From the NCBI GenBank assembly GCA_015063805.1, contig SVTK01000002.1, forward strand, positions 1 through 64,000: a DNA stretch of 64,000 nt, given 5' to 3'. The translations under genes and the position numbers were made by a program. The first letter of the stretch is position 1; every line of letters begins with the position of its first letter. The notes under the pieces are model-generated. The model was given only the letters and a program-made list of their open reading frames with translations, made no database searches and had not been told where the DNA came from. Of this stretch, positions 21,201 through 29,269 are shown piece after piece. This stretch comes from Oscillospiraceae bacterium (GTDB lineage: Bacteria; Bacillota; Clostridia; Oscillospirales; CAG-272).

Positions 21201-22676
21201 GGGAATGGGACAGCCCGGGTTGACCAAGGCGTTGAAGCGTTCCACCACCTCACCGTCATGGAACAGCACCGCACCGATCTCGGTGATCTTGCAGTTGATG
21301 GGGGAGAGGCCGGTAGTCTCCAGGTCAAAGACGATGATCTCTTCGTCAAAGCTGCGGTCAGCGTTGCCCCACAGGGCGCGGGCGGTATCGTCCACGAAGT
21401 AAGCCTCGATGCCGTAGATCACCTTCATGCCGCACTTTTCCGCCGCGATCATGGCCTCGGGGAAGGCCTGGACATTGCCGTGGTCGGTGATGGCCACCGC
21501 AGAATGTCCCCAGGCTTTGGCGGTCTTCACCGCCACATCGGGGGGGATTACGGCATCCATGGCTGACATATTGGTGTGCAGGTGCAGCTCGATGCGCTTC
21601 TCGGGGGCATTGTCGGTGCGTCCCTTTTTGGCGATCACGGCGATGTCGCTGTAGTAGAGGGACAGGTCATCGTCATTGCGGTCGGGCTTGGTGTAGCCCC
21701 GCACAGCGATCACGGCTCCATCCTTCACTGCACCGCACAGAATATCCGCATCCTCGGCTTCGGCCGAGAAGCGGCGCACCATAATGGAAGCAGATCCGTC
21801 GGTGAGGCCGAAGCTGATGTTGTACTTCCCTCCCCCGCGGGTCTCCTCGCGGGTAAAGCCAAAGACCTCGCCGAACACCACCAGGTTCCTCGCAGGATGA
21901 TCCAGGGCGGCGATGGGGGTAGGATCGGCGAGGGGGAAGTCCCCGCCCACAGCAAAGTTAGGTGCCGACACATCAAAGGTGCGATAGCCGATGGTGTACA
22001 AATCCCCCTCCACCTTGGGCGGGGGCGCATCCATCAGCGTCTGCACCTTTTTGAGGTTGGCGGTTCTGTCCTCCTTCTCTTCCACGGGAGGAGGAGGTGC
22101 AAACCTTGCGGTATGGTATTCCTGCTCGGCCTGAACAATTTTGCGGTCAAGGGCCGCATAGGCCTCGGCTCGGTCGGACACAGGTGCGGCATTTTCGTCC
22201 CGAACAATCGTCACCTTGATTTCAAGGCCAAACTCGCTGCGGATGATCCCCTCGATCACCTCCGGGGTACGGGCATCGTACAGCAGGCGCACGCCTCCCT
22301 CGGCAAAGGGAATGGCCAGGGTCAAAGTGTCCTCAGTCAAAGTATGGGTACAGCCGGTAAAAAAACCGCGGGCCACAATGCCCACGCGCTCGGCTTCGAC
22401 CAGCACCTGGGAGATGTAGCTCTCTCCAAAGCATTCGGGTGAATAGTGCGGCAGGATCCGCACCGACTGAAGCGCATACGCTTCAGCGATCCCTGCCTCC
22501 AGCCCATACAGCCTGGACTTTTCCAAAAGCTGGGGGAAAGACGCGTGGATCTCGATCATCCTCGATGCACGGTCAGCCCGCAGACGCACATTCTCGGCGC
22601 TGAGCAAAATCTCCCGCTGAGTCTCGCTGGGACTGTATCGGGAGAATATCTCGGTCAGCTTCTTTTCGTTTTCCAT
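18243..22676 (-). CDS. polC: DNA polymerase III alpha subunit, PolC type
   Basis: This 1477-residue protein is the Firmicute replicative polymerase with built-in proofreading. In order: an N-terminal domain, an OB fold (about 265-355), a PHP domain beginning RIELHLHTNMSAMDA (about 365), an inserted DEDDh exonuclease (FDLETTGLSP at about 450, HNANFDISF, HRACDDAEM), the Cys4 zinc site (CPKCRYNTF ... CPVCGTHL), and the palm motif PDIDLNFSGD, followed by the helix-hairpin-helix region. AAGGAG precedes the ATG by five bases. It lies 13 bases after ispG at the end of the MEP/translation gene run, as in many Clostridia. Confidence 0.97.
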   Translation of the reverse strand: MENEKKLTEIFSRYSPSETQREILLSAENVRLRADRASRMIEIHASFPQLLEKSRLYGLEAGIAEAYALQSVRILPHYSPECFGESYISQVLVEAERVGIVARGFFTGCTHTLTEDTLTLAIPFAEGGVRLLYDARTPEVIEGIIRSEFGLEIKVTIVRDENAAPVSDRAEAYAALDRKIVQAEQEYHTARFAPPPPVEEKEDRTANLKKVQTLMDAPPPKVEGDLYTIGYRTFDVSAPNFAVGGDFPLADPTPIAALDHPARNLVVFGEVFGFTREETRGGGKYNISFGLTDGSASIMVRRFSAEAEDADILCGAVKDGAVIAVRGYTKPDRNDDDLSLYYSDIAVIAKKGRTDNAPEKRIELHLHTNMSAMDAVIPPDVAVKTAKAWGHSAVAITDHGNVQAFPEAMIAAEKCGMKVIYGIEAYFVDDTARALWGNADRSFDEEIIVFDLETTGLSPINCKITEIGAVLFHDGEVVERFNALVNPGCPIPPNIVELTGITDEMVADCPPIEEVLPQFLAFVGDRLMVAHNANFDISFVRTAAEACGLPFNNDYLDTVALSRHLNPDLKRHKLDVLAEHYGLGDFDHHRACDDAEMLARIFACMVERMKTEGLNNFADMITDMSEHADPLKLRTFHQILLVRNQAGMKNLYKLISAGYLQYYRRNPRLPKSLLSEMREGLLIGSACEAGELFTAILENRPQAEIEQIAEFYDYLEIQPICNNRFLVQKGTVADDEGLRDLNRKIVALGKKLGKPVVATCDAHFLNPEDEIFRKILLSGMKFSDADRDVGLYFRTTEEMLAEFAYLGEETAYEVVVTNPNKINDMIEEVRPIPRGNYTPKMYGAEEELQSLCWNRARSMYGDELPEYVTERLDRELTSIIKHGFAVLYMIAQKLVAYSESLGYMVGSRGSVGSSFVATMSGISEVNPLPPHYYCPKCRYNTFTDAEQSAKAGKEDSELVALTKSVGSGYDLPDRDCPVCGTHLINEGHDIPFETFLGFYGDKSPDIDLNFSGDVQGKVHKYTEQLFGAENVFRAGTLGTLASKTAYGFVAKYLEGKGLWANKAEMNRLVENCVGIKRTTGQHPGGIIVVPREYDVYDFTPVQHPADDPNSDIVTTHFAFSYLHDTILKLDELGHDMPTKLKILERYTGIPVTDIQLNDPAVYELFLSTKSMGVTPEDIGGCQLGTWGLPEFGTRFVQQMLLDAKPKNFSDLLQISGLSHGTDVWLGNAQDLIKAGTCTISNVIGTRDSIMLALINYGVEKSLSFKIMEFVRKGRGLTPEFEAAMREAGVPEWYLDSCKKIKYMFPKAHAAAYVRQAIQFAWYKVHYPMHFYAAYFTAAPGGFDGEIVAGGKGAVKRAIADIEAKGMDATAKEQAMVSSLQLIMEAMARGVRFLPVSLTKSDAKAFLPEGDAIRMPFSALSGVGDNAAASIIEARDKDVIYSVEELRIKAKLTKSVMEILRRNGVLDGLNETNQLTLF

Positions 22677-22689
22677 GGGATCTCCTTGG

Positions 22690-23778
22690 TCAAAGAGATT
22701 TTTGTTTCGCCTTCAGTTCAGCGATCAGGCGGGGGATAATGTCGGCCTCGGAAATGCGGTCGATGATCTGTCCGTGGGTGAAGAGGACGGCCTCTCCCAC
22801 ACCGCCGGCAATTCCCAGATCAGCCTCACGGGCTTCCCCGGGGCCGTTGACCACACAGCCCATCAGCGCCACCTTCAGGGGGAGCTGATCCAGGCCCTCG
22901 GCGGCCACAGCTTCCTCAAAACGCGCTACCAAGGGAATGAGATCGATCTTTGTCCGCCCGCAGGTGGGGCAGCAGATGAGGTCAAGCCCCCGCTGCTCCT
23001 CCATATCCACAGCGGCCAGGATCTTCCGGGCCGCCGCCACCTCGCGGATGGGATCGGCGGTAAGGGACACCCGCAGGGTGTCGCCAATGCCGTCACAAAG
23101 CAGCGCACCGATACCGGCGGCGCTCTTGATCATGCCCATATTCTCGCTCCCCGCCTCGGTCACCCCAAGGTGAAGAGGGTATTCACAGGCGGCGGCCACC
23201 AGACGGTTGGCGGCGATCATATCGGGAACGTTGGACGCCTTGATTGAGATCACAATATCCCGGAAATCACACCGCTCCAGCAGGGCGGCGTGGTAGAGCG
23301 CACTCTCACACAGGGCGGCGGGGGTAGGCGCCCCGTGGCGGGCGAGAATGGACTTCTCCAGCGAGCCGCTGTTGACCCCGATGCGGATGGGAATATGCCG
23401 TGCCGCGCAGGCATCGCACACCGCGCGGACCCGATCCTCCCCTCCGATGTTGCCGGGGTTGATGCGGATTTTATCCACCCCCTGCTCCACGCAGGCCAGG
23501 GCAATGCGGTAATCGAAATGGATATCGGCAACCAGAGGCATTTCGGGCAGCTTCTCTTTGATGTATCCCACCGTCTCGGCGGCCTCGCGATCGGGGATGG
23601 CCAGCCGGACGATGTCACAGCCGGCGGCGGCCAGAGCGCGCACCTGCGCCAGAGTGGCCTCCCGGTCATGGGTATCGGTATTGGTCATGGACTGGATGGG
23701 AAGGAGATGACTGCCGCCGATTCCCACGCGACCTACCTGAACGGGATGGGTCTTACGGCGGATCTGTTGATAAAGCAT
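22690..23778 (-). CDS. ispG: 4-hydroxy-3-methylbut-2-enyl diphosphate synthase (IspG/GcpE)
   Basis: This 362-residue Fe-S enzyme converts MEcPP to HMBPP in the MEP isoprenoid pathway. The TIM-barrel start has VGGSHLLPIQSMTNTDTHD-like sequence (VGIGGSHLLPIQSMTN). Cluster cysteines appear in LICCPTCGRTKIDL and GCVVNGPGEA. Translation starts at MLYQQIRRKTHPVQVG (23778), seven bases after AAAGGA; the longer in-frame extension lacks support. It lies between rseP and polC, downstream of dxr of the same pathway. Confidence 0.95.
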   Translation of the reverse strand: MLYQQIRRKTHPVQVGRVGIGGSHLLPIQSMTNTDTHDREATLAQVRALAAAGCDIVRLAIPDREAAETVGYIKEKLPEMPLVADIHFDYRIALACVEQGVDKIRINPGNIGGEDRVRAVCDACAARHIPIRIGVNSGSLEKSILARHGAPTPAALCESALYHAALLERCDFRDIVISIKASNVPDMIAANRLVAAACEYPLHLGVTEAGSENMGMIKSAAGIGALLCDGIGDTLRVSLTADPIREVAAARKILAAVDMEEQRGLDLICCPTCGRTKIDLIPLVARFEEAVAAEGLDQLPLKVALMGCVVNGPGEAREADLGIAGGVGEAVLFTHGQIIDRISEADIIPRLIAELKAKQKSL

Positions 23779-23807
23779 AAACTTGTCCTTTCTGCAAAAC
23801 AGCAAAA

Positions 23808-23840
23808 CGCGGGAACCGCGGCTCAACCGTGGCTCCCGCG
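23808..23840 (-). terminator. Strong hairpin between rseP and ispG
   Basis: A long GC-rich stem (23808-23821 with 23827-23840, a mismatch near the middle) is followed on the minus strand by GTTTTGCTGTTTTGC. The stem is stable and the T-tract is broken, so it may be a leaky terminator that lowers ispG-polC transcription, or an mRNA-stability element. Confidence 0.5.
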
Positions 23841-23844
23841 GAAA

Positions 23845-24876
23845 TTATCGGAAGAGTTTAACCACATCCTGGCAGGAAACGAAAAACATAAATCCAAGGA
23901 GCAGAACAATGCCCGCAAAATGGATGTAGGCCTCCACATCGGGATTAAGGGGCTTGCGGCGAAAGAGCTCAATGACAAGAAAGAGCATCCGTCCCCCGTC
24001 CAGGGCCGGAAACGGCAGCATATTCATAATCCCCAGGTTCATACTGATGACGCTGATGACAAAGATCAGGTTAAAGGATCCCTCCTGGGCGGCTTCACCG
24101 ATCTGCTGGGTGGCACCGATGGGACCTGAGACGTTATCCATGGAATAGCGTCCCCGGGCGAAATCCACCAGGGAGTCCCACACCAGCTCCACCGCCAGCA
24201 CCGAGCGCCAGAAGGAATGCTCAATGAGTCGGGGCAGCGTTTTTTCATAGCCGTAGAGCTTGAAATCATACTCGCCGAACACGATCCCGTCCTCGGTGGT
24301 GGTGGCAAACATCACGTCGCGGAAGAGGATCTCCTCCCCGTCACGCTCCACCAGGAAGTCCATGGGGGCATCCCCTGCATGGGTGATGGCATAGATCAGA
24401 TCGTATCCGGTGTGCATCCGCTCACCGTTGACTTCAAGAATCTTATCCTCCACCTGCAGGCCGTACTGTGGGCTCACTGCGCCCTCATTGAAGGCACCGA
24501 TGGTGGTAGATGCCAGTCCGTCGGCCGAGAGCATCAGGATAAACATAGCGAGGAAGCCCACCGCAATGTTCATGGCGGAGCCGGCGGCGGTGATAATCAT
24601 CCGCTGCCACACCGGCTTGCGGCCAAGGGCGTTTTCATCCTCGGAGTCCTCGTCTTCCCCCACCATGCTGACAAAGCCGCCGATGGGCAGAGCACGGATG
24701 GAATAGACGGTGCCGTGTTTTTGGGATGTGCGGGAAATCAGCCTCGGCCCCATACCGACGGAAAACTCCTTGACCGGGACACCGAAGCGGCGGGCGAAGA
24801 AAAAGTGTCCGCCCTCATGAATAAGAATCAGCAGGCTGAAGCAAAGCAGAGCCAGCAGAATATACCAAATATTAAT
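23845..24876 (-). CDS. rseP: RseP/RasP-type site-2 zinc metalloprotease
   Basis: This intramembrane protease cleaves membrane-bound anti-sigma factors and signal peptide remnants. With the ATG at 24753 the protein would lack its active site. Reading upstream in the same frame gives NIWYILLALLCFSLLILIHEGGHFF with the zinc motif HEGGH (H20, E21, H24), a PDZ-like region (about 120-200) and the second motif NMLPFPALDGG. No ATG, GTG or TTG occurs upstream. ATT at 24876 lies eight bases after GGGAGG and gives the usual M-N-I-x-Y opening, so I call an ATT start (343 residues). It lies between dxr and ispG. Confidence 0.9.
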   Translation of the reverse strand: MNIWYILLALLCFSLLILIHEGGHFFFARRFGVPVKEFSVGMGPRLISRTSQKHGTVYSIRALPIGGFVSMVGEDEDSEDENALGRKPVWQRMIITAAGSAMNIAVGFLAMFILMLSADGLASTTIGAFNEGAVSPQYGLQVEDKILEVNGERMHTGYDLIYAITHAGDAPMDFLVERDGEEILFRDVMFATTTEDGIVFGEYDFKLYGYEKTLPRLIEHSFWRSVLAVELVWDSLVDFARGRYSMDNVSGPIGATQQIGEAAQEGSFNLIFVISVISMNLGIMNMLPFPALDGGRMLFLVIELFRRKPLNPDVEAYIHFAGIVLLLGFMFFVSCQDVVKLFR

Positions 24877-24914
24877 GGGTAAAACCTCCCCGAAAACAGC
24901 TGTGGACGAAGGGG

Positions 24915-26078
24915 TCAGGCACCGAGGAGCAGCTCGGCGCGGCGGCGTGCCTCACGGTCGGCGGCGGTGATCTCCTCCAGGGTACGGCAGGCAGCGGCAT
25001 CGGCCATGGCCTCTACCACGGCGGCTACCGTATCCGCAATCCCCGTGAAGGTGAGTCTGCGGCCAAGGAAAGCGGCAACTGCCACCTCATTTGCCGCATT
25101 GAGCACGGCGGGCAATGCGCCCCCACGGGTGATGCAGTCCACCGCCAGGGGAAGCAGGGTAAAAGTGTCATAATCAGGGGCGGCAAAGGTCAGCTGCCCC
25201 AGGGTGCGCCAATCGATAGCCCCCACATCTCCGGTTACACGAGCGGGAGCGGTGACGGCGTAACGGACGCAGGTACGCATATCGGGCAGGCCCAACTGGG
25301 CGATGATGCTGTTGTCATTGTATTCCACCATAGAGTGGATTATACTCTCCCGATGCACCACCACCTCGATCTGCGCGGGGGAGGCCCCGAAGAGATGTAC
25401 GGCCTCAATTACCTCGAAGCCCTTGTTCATCAGGGTGGCGCTGTCAATGGTAATCTTGGCCCCCATCTTCCAGGTGGGGTGTGCCAGCGCCTCATCCACG
25501 GTGATCTTCTCCAGCTCAGCGCGGCTGCGGCCGAAGAAGGGACCGCCCGATGCGGTGAGCAGAATCCGCCGAAGGTCCTGTCTTCGGCCGGCGGCCAGGC
25601 ACTGATAGATGGCGCTGTGCTCGCTGTCCACGGGGTAGATCTCCTGTCCCGCGGCACGGGCAGCCTCCATCACAATATCTCCCGCCACCACCAGGGATTC
25701 TTTGTTAGCCAGAGCCAGGCGGCGGCCTGTCCGCAGCGCGGCGAGAGTCGGTTCAAGGCCGGCACGGCCCACGATGGAGTTGAGCACAACATCCCCGCCG
25801 TGCTCCTCGATCATGGCGCAGATTCCTTCGGCACCGGCGTAGACCCGAACGGAGGTATCGGCCAGTCGGGTGCGCAGATCTGCCGCGGCAGACTCATCGG
25901 CCATGGCACAGGCGGCAGGGAAAAATTCCCGCACCAACGCCTCAGTCTCAGCCACGCTGCGGTTAGCGCTCAGGGCGGTGACAGGGATACCCTGCTCCCG
26001 CGCCACGTCCAGCGCCTGCAGACCGACCGATCCGGTGGCCCCAAGGACAGTCATGGTGGGGGGGGAAGTTTTATTCAT
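24915..26078 (-). CDS. dxr: 1-deoxy-D-xylulose 5-phosphate reductoisomerase
   Basis: DXR (387 residues) makes MEP from DXP with NADPH, the committed MEP-pathway step. The N-terminal Rossmann motif TVLGATGSVGLQALDV (about 9-24), LANKESLV, PVDSEHSAIYQCL (about 150) and the substrate loop ASGGPFFG are all present, with the metal ligands D and E in DSEHS. AAGGAGA is eight bases from the ATG. It lies between cdsA (with a hairpin in the 66-base gap) and rseP. Confidence 0.97.
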   Translation of the reverse strand: MNKTSPPTMTVLGATGSVGLQALDVAREQGIPVTALSANRSVAETEALVREFFPAACAMADESAAADLRTRLADTSVRVYAGAEGICAMIEEHGGDVVLNSIVGRAGLEPTLAALRTGRRLALANKESLVVAGDIVMEAARAAGQEIYPVDSEHSAIYQCLAAGRRQDLRRILLTASGGPFFGRSRAELEKITVDEALAHPTWKMGAKITIDSATLMNKGFEVIEAVHLFGASPAQIEVVVHRESIIHSMVEYNDNSIIAQLGLPDMRTCVRYAVTAPARVTGDVGAIDWRTLGQLTFAAPDYDTFTLLPLAVDCITRGGALPAVLNAANEVAVAAFLGRRLTFTGIADTVAAVVEAMADAAACRTLEEITAADREARRRAELLLGA

Positions 26079-26110
26079 AGAAGTATCTCCTTCGGGTATT
26101 CTAAAGCAAG

Positions 26111-26139
26111 AGGGCAGGCGGTAGTTCCCACCCTGCCCT
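26111..26139 (-). terminator. Hairpin between cdsA and dxr
   Basis: AGGGCAGG (26111-26118) pairs with CCTGCCCT (26132-26139) over a 13-base loop. On the minus strand it is followed by CTTGCTTTAG, a weak T-tract. It may be a partial terminator or processing site inside the operon. Confidence 0.5.
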
Positions 26140-26144
26140 TTCCG

Positions 26145-26981
26145 TTAAGCGTAAAAAAATCCCAACTGGGGCAGCGCGCAAAGCATCAGCATCACCAATG
26201 CAACCGCTGCAATGCTGTCAAAGCGGTCCATTACACCGCCATGACCCGGGAAAAGTTTGCCGTAATCTTTGATCCCATGCTCCCGTTTGATCAGCGAAGC
26301 GATCAGGTCCCCGATCTGCGAGCAAACCGAAAGAAGCAGCCCGCTGACACCAAGGAATAGGTAATTGGGCTCAGCCTGGGTGAGGGCGGCGGTAACCGCA
26401 CCGAAAACTACACAGGCGATGATGCAGAACAGGATGCCGCCTACACTTCCCTCCACTGTTTTGTGGGGGCTGACCGCAGGGATAAGCTTATGCCGACCGA
26501 ACAGGCGGCCGCAGAGATAAGCAAAAATATCGGTGATCCATGCTGCAATAAAGATCAGCAAGTAGATGTATCTCCCCGTTTCATTGAAATCCCGCACCAT
26601 CACAATGGCCGAAAAAGCCAGGGTAATATAGGTCCCCGAAGCAAAAATTTCGGCACTCTTCCCAAAGGTAAGTACCCCGCCGGAGAGCAACGTAACCGCC
26701 ATCAGGTAGAAGAAATACGCCATCAATATAAACAGAGCCATGCTTCCGAAGGAAGGGATGGAATCCATCAAACGAGCCACCGCCGGCATTGCGGCGGAAA
26801 TGAGATATAGCGGAATGGTGGCAACCAGATTCTTGTGCACCCCAAGGCAGCGCATCATCTCAAAGGTACCCATCACCGCGAAGAATGCGGCAGCGATGGG
26901 CAGCACCCAGGTATGGGAGAGAAATAAAATTGGCAACAGAACAGCAACACCGATCAGGGCGGTGATAAATCGAGTTCGCAT
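26145..26981 (-). CDS. cdsA: Phosphatidate cytidylyltransferase
   Basis: CdsA (278 residues) makes CDP-diacylglycerol from phosphatidate and CTP. It is a polytopic membrane protein with eight or so hydrophobic segments. The C-terminal family signature is present as SQIGDLIASLIKREHGIKDYGKLFPGHGGVMDRFDS (about residues 222-257), with the metal-binding aspartates. AAAGGA is eight bases from the ATG. It starts 13 bases after uppS, in the order conserved across Firmicutes. Confidence 0.95.
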   Translation of the reverse strand: MRTRFITALIGVAVLLPILFLSHTWVLPIAAAFFAVMGTFEMMRCLGVHKNLVATIPLYLISAAMPAVARLMDSIPSFGSMALFILMAYFFYLMAVTLLSGGVLTFGKSAEIFASGTYITLAFSAIVMVRDFNETGRYIYLLIFIAAWITDIFAYLCGRLFGRHKLIPAVSPHKTVEGSVGGILFCIIACVVFGAVTAALTQAEPNYLFLGVSGLLLSVCSQIGDLIASLIKREHGIKDYGKLFPGHGGVMDRFDSIAAVALVMLMLCALPQLGFFYA

Positions 26982-26994
26982 GATTTAGTTCCTT

Positions 26995-27708
26995 TCACAC
27001 CCCGCCAAAGCGGCGTTGTCTTGCATAGAAATGCCGCACCGCTTCATCCACGTCCTCCTCCGACAGATCGGGCCAAAGGACGTCGGTGAAGTAAAGCTCG
27101 GCATATGCGGCCTGCCACAGCAGGAAATTGGACAGGCGCAGCTCGCCTCCCGTGCGTACAATGAGATCGGGATCGGGGGAATGGGCAGTATAAAGTGCAG
27201 AAGAAATATCCTCAGCGCTCACCTTTTCCACACCCCGGGCAAGCAAAGAATTCACGGCGTGAACGATTTCGTCCCGCGCGCCGTAGTTGAGGGCAACATT
27301 GAGGGTCAGTTCCCGCCCCGCCGAGATCTCTTCGATCCGGTCGATTCGGCGGCGAAGATCCTCCGAGAGCACACTGCGGTCCCCAATGAAGCGGTAGCGG
27401 ATGCTCTGTGCATCGGGATCGGCATCGCAGCCGTCCAGATACTCCTCCAGCAGGCGCATAATGGCCTTGACCTCCCGGGGAGGACGGGACCAGTTTTCGG
27501 TGGAAAAGGCATACACCGTCACCGTTTTGATCCCGATATCCCCGCAGTGGCGGACAACTTTTTTGAAATTGGCGGCACCGACTTTATGCCCGTACTCCCG
27601 CGGCATTTTGCGCCGCTGTGCCCAGCGGCCGTTGCCATCCATAATGAAGGCAATGTGCTGCAGGCGTTCATCCACGCGAAGTTGATTTTCGGTTTTTGCT
27701 TCAGACAT
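26995..27708 (-). CDS. uppS: Isoprenyl (undecaprenyl diphosphate) synthase
   Basis: UppS (237 residues) is the cis-prenyltransferase that makes the C55 lipid carrier for peptidoglycan and other polymers from MEP-pathway isoprenoids. The catalytic P-loop appears as FIMDGNGRWAQRR (about 22-34), with GHKVGAANFKKVV, STENWSRPP, and the C-terminal RTGGELRLSNFLLWQAAYAE. GGAGACACCTC precedes the ATG. It lies 50 bases after frr and 13 before cdsA. Confidence 0.97.
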   Translation of the reverse strand: MSEAKTENQLRVDERLQHIAFIMDGNGRWAQRRKMPREYGHKVGAANFKKVVRHCGDIGIKTVTVYAFSTENWSRPPREVKAIMRLLEEYLDGCDADPDAQSIRYRFIGDRSVLSEDLRRRIDRIEEISAGRELTLNVALNYGARDEIVHAVNSLLARGVEKVSAEDISSALYTAHSPDPDLIVRTGGELRLSNFLLWQAAYAELYFTDVLWPDLSEEDVDEAVRHFYARQRRFGGV

Positions 27709-27758
27709 GAGGTGTCTCCGTTTTTCTATATAGTCTGCAGTGATACGGCTCTGCCGTG

Positions 27759-28313
27759 TCAGATCTCCATGATCTCCTTGTCCTTGGCGGCGGTGATGGC
27801 ATCGACCTGCTTGATGTACTTATCGGTCAGATCCTGGATTGCCTTCTCGGAGGCCTTCTGCTCATCCTCGGTCATGGTGCCGTCCTTCTTCTGCGCCTTG
27901 CAGGTATCATTGGCATCGCGGCGGATGTTGCGAATAGCAACCTTGGCATCCTCACCGTACTTCTGCACCTGCTTCTTCAGCTCGCGGCGGCGCTCCTCGG
28001 TGGGCTGGGGGAAGACCAGACGGAGAACCTTACCGTCATTCTGCGGGGTGATACCGATATCGGAAGCAAGGATGGCCTTCTCCATGTCCTTGAGCGACTT
28101 TGCATCGAAGGGGGAGATGGTCAGGGTCTTGGCGTCGGTCACGCGGACATCAGCCATGGTGGTGATGGGGGTGGGACTGCCCCAATAATCAAAGGTCACG
28201 CGGGACAGAACGCCTGCGTTGGCGCGGCCTGCGCGGACGGAGGTCAGCGTATCCTCAAGGGATGCGAGACTCTTTTTCATTCTCTCTTCGTAGTCCTTGG
28301 TATTCAGCTTCAT
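27759..28313 (-). CDS. frr: Ribosome recycling factor
   Basis: RRF (184 residues) releases post-termination ribosomes together with EF-G. The usual features are VRAGRANAGVLSRVTFDYWGSPTPI at about 27-51, ITPQNDGKVLRLVFPQPTEERRREL at about 91-115, and a long C-terminal helix KDGTMTEDEQKASEKAIQDLTDKYI. AAGGAG is six bases from the ATG. It follows pyrH by 49 bases, the almost universal pyrH-frr pairing. Confidence 0.97.
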   Translation of the reverse strand: MKLNTKDYEERMKKSLASLEDTLTSVRAGRANAGVLSRVTFDYWGSPTPITTMADVRVTDAKTLTISPFDAKSLKDMEKAILASDIGITPQNDGKVLRLVFPQPTEERRRELKKQVQKYGEDAKVAIRNIRRDANDTCKAQKKDGTMTEDEQKASEKAIQDLTDKYIKQVDAITAAKDKEIMEI

Positions 28314-28362
28314 GGCAATTCTCCTTTGTTTTATGTATGGTTATCGGATAATGTTGTAAAAT

Positions 28363-29103
28363 TCAAAGATTTTTTTCGGTATTGACCCGAGTGCCGATCT
28401 TCTCACCGGCCATAACCCGACCAATGTTGGCAGGATCACGCAGGTCGAAGGCGATGAAGCCCAGCTCCCTCTCGAGCCCCAGCTGCGCGGCGGTCAGGTC
28501 AATGGCATTCAGCCGCTGGGCAATGATCTGCTCATAGCTGAGGGTATCGAACTTCACGGCATCGTCAAATTTGCCGGGGTCCTTGTCATAGATGCCGTCC
28601 ACATTTTTGGCCATCAGCACCACATCCACCTCCAGCTCGGATCCACGGACAATGGCGGTGGTATCGGTGGAAACGTAGGGGATACCCAGGCCGCTGCCCA
28701 GGACAACCACCTTCCCCGCATTCAGCGCAGCATCCGCCGCCTCGCGGGAGTAATGCGCGGCCAGGGGAGACACATCCACCGTGGACATGGCCACAGCGGG
28801 AATTCCCTCCTGCTCCAGGGCATCCACAACAGCCAGGGCGTTGATCACCGTGGCCAGCATACCCATGGCGTCACCGCGGGAGCGATTCTTCATGGGGAAA
28901 CCGGAATTACGGCCGCCCCGCCAAATATTGCCTGCGCCCACCACCACAACCAGCTGTGTTCCGCTGTCATAAATGTTCTTAAGATTCTCTGCCGCTTCCT
29001 TGAGGCGGTCCTCCGCGTAGATGGTCTTGCCCTCGTCGCTGCGCAGAGCCTCACCAGAAAGCTTGATCAAAACGCGCCGATAAACCGATGTTTTCTTGTC
29101 CAT
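28363..29103 (-). CDS. pyrH: Uridylate kinase
   Basis: PyrH (246 residues) phosphorylates UMP to UDP and belongs to the amino acid kinase family. RVLIKLSGEAL (about 10-20), GAGNIWRGGRNSG (about 56-68) and TDTTAIVRGSELEVDVVLMAKNVDGIYDKDP show the nucleotide and UMP sites. GGAGG is about nine bases from the ATG. A TTTACA-17-TAAAAT promoter lies just upstream, after the tsf terminator, so pyrH probably starts the pyrH-frr-uppS-cdsA-dxr-rseP-ispG-polC run. Confidence 0.97.
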   Translation of the reverse strand: MDKKTSVYRRVLIKLSGEALRSDEGKTIYAEDRLKEAAENLKNIYDSGTQLVVVVGAGNIWRGGRNSGFPMKNRSRGDAMGMLATVINALAVVDALEQEGIPAVAMSTVDVSPLAAHYSREAADAALNAGKVVVLGSGLGIPYVSTDTTAIVRGSELEVDVVLMAKNVDGIYDKDPGKFDDAVKFDTLSYEQIIAQRLNAIDLTAAQLGLERELGFIAFDLRDPANIGRVMAGEKIGTRVNTEKNL

Positions 29104-29145
29104 GGAAAATCCACCTCCGAGAATAGATAATATACTGTCCCTATT

Positions 29146-29174
29146 ATTTTACTCCATTCGGAGATTTTTGTAAA
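29146..29174 (-). promoter_or_regulatory. Putative sigma-A promoter upstream of pyrH
   Basis: On the minus strand TTTACA (29169-29174), a 17-base spacer and TAAAAT (29146-29151) each differ from consensus at one base. It lies between the tsf terminator and pyrH. Confidence 0.7.
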
Positions 29175-29205
29175 CAGTAATTTGCAAATTTTTTTGACGC
29201 TTGCG

Positions 29206-29245
29206 AAAAAACTGCCACAGGAGCAGTCTCATGTGACAGTTTTTT
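29206..29245. terminator. Intrinsic terminator of rpsB-tsf
   Basis: AAAAAACTG(c)CAC (29206-29218) pairs with GTG(a)CAGTTTTTT (29233-29245), giving T-tracts on both strands. It lies 24 bases after the tsf stop. Confidence 0.85.
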
Positions 29246-29269
29246 CTCTATTTTGCGGTAAGTGGTATC

